Source of the DNA: Ceriagrion tenellum
Lineage: Eukaryota > Arthropoda > Insecta > Odonata > Coenagrionidae
Assembly: GCA_963169105.1 (NCBI GenBank)
Contig: OY720633.1
Span: forward strand, 39,944,795 to 40,008,794
Direction: 5' to 3'
DNA: 64,000 nucleotides
Part shown: positions 61,201-64,000 of the stretch, piece after piece
Layout of the letters: each line of letters starts with the position of its first letter
Position numbering within the stretch: position 1 is the stretch's first letter
The notes under the pieces: generated by a model
Told to the model about the DNA's origin: nothing
The model's database searches: none
Seen by the model: the letters and a program-made list of their open reading frames with translations, nothing else
Made by a program: the position numbers and the translations under genes

Positions 61201-61330
61201 ATTTTATTTATTTATTTTTAGAAATTTACTTTTTTTTATTTATTTATTTAGAAATTTATTTTAGAATTTTACTTTAGAAATTTTTTTAGAAATTTAGAAA
61301 TTTTTACTTTAGAAATTTTTTATCTTTTTA
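61181..61330. repeat. TTTA/TTTAGAAA-rich microsatellite inside the LINE
   Basis: ATTTATTTATTTTTATTT passes into repeated TTTAGAAATTT units. It splits the reverse-transcriptase region just after the YADD motif. The polymerase reading resumes at about 61350 (LTEMERILIDQY), so this is an expansion or insertion into the element after it landed. Confidence 0.85.
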
Positions 61331-61790
61331 GATTTAGAAATTATACTTACCGAGATGGAAAGAATTCTTATAGACCAATATTGAATGAAGATAAATAAGC
61401 AAAAGACTAAAGTGATGGTATGCGGTGCTCAAGACTGCTGTAAACCTGTAAGGGTAAGAATAAATGATGAAGAACGAAAGGAAAAAATGAGGAAGTGCTG
61501 AGAAGAGTACAAGAAAATAGAAGTCTTAATAGAGACAGATACAGACAAGGAGACTTAAACTTATAGGTCACATTCTACGTTGAAATGATTTTATAAAATT
61601 AATAGCTGAAGGTTTTATTGAAGGGACAAAACGTAGAGGACGTCCTAGATTAATCTATGTGAAGCAGATCATCAAAGACTCTGGATGCGTCTCATATGGT
61701 GAAATGAAGAGGAAAGCTGAGCAAAGAGCAGAATAGCGTGCTGTTGCCAACCGACCCATGGGCTGATAACCGAAGAAGAAGAATGAACAA

Positions 61791-64000
61791 ACTTGTAAAT
61801 TACCTGATAATCTTGCACAGCGACGAAACCTGGGTCGTGAAGATAAAAATCTTATGTGGAAATTACAAGGTGTTTCAATCTCTAATCATGAAGTTATTTC
61901 CCTAAGTTACGCCAGAAACTATCAGTTACAATGGCGGAGAAATTTTCCGATAGTAAAACGCAGCACGTGTTATGGCCTCAAAGGCTACATTTCCGAGTAC
62001 ACTTTTGCTGGTGAAAATGATGTTTTTGATGCCAATGCGTGCATAGTATTGAGAGTCAATTATATATATAGTGCAGGAATTTTGCTCAGGAACATATAGG
62101 GCAACTTTTTCATCAACTCAAGGCAACAAAAAAAATGAAATATATGTACTGAGGACATAAAGTGGTTAGATGACTCATGCCCTTAAGTGAAAACCTCATT
62201 TCCGCTAAATACCTTTTATCTAGTTGGAAATATTTTTGTTTGTTTTATATTTTATAGTAGTGGCCTTTACTGCTGGACTGTAAATGGTTGAAATTCTACT
62301 TGTCAGTAACGATAAATATTAATTGAAGTAGCTTAAAAATAACGAACGTAGCTGCTCTTTGACAGCGCAGAAAACCTATTTATTTTTATTATTGGCAACT
62401 TAGAGGTTCATTTGAATTCCAATAAAGATACTTAAATAATAAGTGTATAGACTAGGTATGGATAAAGTTTTAAATATTTGATAGCATGTCTTACGAGAAT
62501 ACCGTGTAGGTATCCAATCAGTGCGCTGAAACATATTATTTGAACGTCACACATATTTACAAGCATGGAGATCATCCTTGCAAAATAATAACTTGGCCCT
62601 AATACTATGATTAGGTACCAGAGAGTTCAATTTTTACACTTTTGTAAGTCAAAGAAAAAACCGATAACAGTAGCTTATCATACGAGTGAACTTTTTAGGT
62701 CTTGTTTTTTTGCTTCAGGCGCGCGTGGGAAATAATTTAATGCCTTATGTTGTAAATTTTATTCGATTACAGACTCTCAAAGGTGTTTGTTGAGGAGGAT
62801 GCTTTCTCCCTTAACGTGTCTAGGAGACGTGTTTACGTCATCTCAAGCTGTCATTGTCTTCTCGCGACGTCGTGCAAACTCAGAAATACCCAATCTCCGC
62901 CCTAACGCACGGATTATATCCAGCAAAACTCCCATCTCAACCCGTCATTGTCGTTACTCCCATCCTCTCCCCTTAATTTAATTTTTACATGCCTGTCATC
63001 CCTCCCCTTACTTCGCCACATCAATATCCCCCCCGGCTTAAAACTTTCATTCCCAACTCAGCACAGCTTCGTTTTACTCTCTCCCTCTGAATCACGGGCA
63101 TGTGGACGATCTTCCACGGCACGCTTTATTTCACTTTCATGTCCTTTTTATGATGGCGCCGGGGTGATTTCGCCCGGCAAATTAGCGCCGGGAAACTTTT
63201 CGCACAGGATGCAGGAGAGAGGACAAACGGAGATGGGATCGGAGGAGCTGAAGGATGCTTGAATTGTCCTGTTTGTTTGGTCTATTGCTGAGCCGCGTCC
63301 GAACTCCAATGGGTTTGTTGGCCACGTTGGGGATAAGACCGATAACTGAGGTAATTTGCATAGATAAGGATGTGGACGCGGGTCGAAAGAGGGAGTGAAT
63401 GTAAGGCAAGGTAGGAAGAGCGTAGAACAGAGGTCCCAAAATATTTTTGACCGACGATCCTTTAACGAATTTCTCGAAATATTTTCGCGCCTTCTCCTCT
63501 TCATCATTATATATTTAAATGGGAAAAAAGAAGAATACGCTTATGTGATTTTTAGATTATTTTACAGCGTTTATTATTCATTAAAAAGTGTCTTGTACGT
63601 CTTATTTAAATCAAATGTATGGAGTGTATTTGGATTATGATCTTAATTGGAAATAACGAAAGAAATGTATTTTTCAGTCAGGCGATCACGTTGATTTTGC
63701 ATGACATATTGAAGTGCAAGATAAATTGAAACAATATTTTTTCGTTTAGTTAATAATCGATATCTGAAAACTCATTTCCCGGAATAACACTCGCGTCTCT
63801 ATATCCACCTGATGCCATATCAATCCCTGGAGGTGTATATCAACTAACTCGGGGACTCGTGAAAAAACTCATTCCGTCGGAATTAGCTCCTCTATACTAA
63901 ACTTGATGTAAAGAAAATACTTGATCTAATTGCACATTCATTTTTGCTGACCCAATCGATCCCTTTTTGGTCAATCCAAGACAACTTTGGACAAAGGTAC
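61791..64000. other. No recognised gene
   Basis: Downstream of the LINE 3' tail the sequence is anonymous. Frames at 62948-63262 and 63148-63507 face each other across a GC-richer patch (63060-63400) and show no recognisable domain. No terminus or RNA gene was seen up to the window end. Confidence 0.5.

Larger units (their letters stand above)
59465..61790 (+). mobile_element. 5'-truncated APE-type LINE (RTE-like), broken
   Basis: The plus strand carries, in order, the end of an apurinic-type endonuclease, a connector, a reverse transcriptase and a C-terminal segment, over about 2.3 kb. The C-terminus reads RLKLIGHILRRNDF, then TKRRGRPRLIYVKQIIKDSG, and ends near MKRKAEQRAE and RAVANRPMG. 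The 3' end carries GAAGAAGAAG (about 61775-61787), a typical simple tail. Several stop codons (for example TAA at 60428) and frameshifts break it. The endonuclease N-terminus is absent, and a TTTA-rich block interrupts the 3' half. Part of the thumb region is deleted at about 61470-61490. Family labels for such proteins vary (RTE or related), so I keep clade assignment loose. Confidence 0.85.

Noticed and set aside
1..64000. A new defence system, gene cluster or virus
   Set aside because: There are no linked host genes, no operon structure, no CRISPR repeats and no recognisable viral protein. Every supported coding fragment is a dead transposon.
1..64000. LTR retrotransposons
   Set aside because: I looked for paired direct long terminal repeats, YLDD-type reverse transcriptases and integrase motifs and saw none, but a computed self-alignment would be needed to exclude eroded copies.

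Overview
This looks like a eukaryotic, non-coding window, most likely from an arthropod and probably an insect. It is AT-rich, has no dense array of open reading frames, and no operons or bacterial signals. The recognisable sequence is decayed transposable elements of the kinds found in arthropod genomes: APE-type LINEs, a LINE with an R2-like C-terminus, a Penelope-like element with a GIY-YIG domain, tRNA-derived SINE-like repeats, and small DNA-transposon fold-backs (TTAA-flanked piggyBac-like and TA-flanked Tigger/pogo-like). The species cannot be fixed from the sequence. I recognise no host gene, rRNA, canonical tRNA, CRISPR array or virus.

Layout. 1-2.1 kb: two pieces of one SINE-like family, one with a tRNA-like promoter region. 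2.1-11.8 kb: no recognisable gene. 11.8-12.6 kb: a degenerate local repeat of roughly 420-440 bp. 12.6-22.6 kb: mostly anonymous, with further SINE-family pieces, GC-rich patches at 14.5-15.1 and 18.3-18.8 kb, and a perfect 50-bp palindrome at 17541-17590. 22.66-23.09 kb: a recent tandem duplication, period exactly 216 bp. 27.08-27.26 kb: a Tigger-like MITE. 28.52-28.58 kb: a strong hairpin. 32.7-33.7 kb (minus) and 38.06-38.40 kb (plus): 3' parts of LINE reverse-transcriptase genes. 35.1-35.6 kb: a CpG-containing GC-rich patch. 45.8-47.3 kb (minus): the 3' part of an R2-like retrotransposon. 48.2-48.4 kb: a complete 178-bp TTAA fold-back MITE. 50.7-51.2 kb (minus): the end of a Penelope-like element. 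59.36-61.79 kb: a piggyBac-like terminus followed by a 2.3-kb LINE (endonuclease end, reverse transcriptase and C-terminus), itself interrupted by a TTTA-rich microsatellite.

The genes do not form a pathway. Every protein-like stretch I can defend is a stop- and frameshift-broken transposon relic. The window is best read as intergenic or deep-intronic DNA built by successive insertions and local duplications. Long stretches remain anonymous by eye; homology and transcript searches would be needed to exclude small exons.
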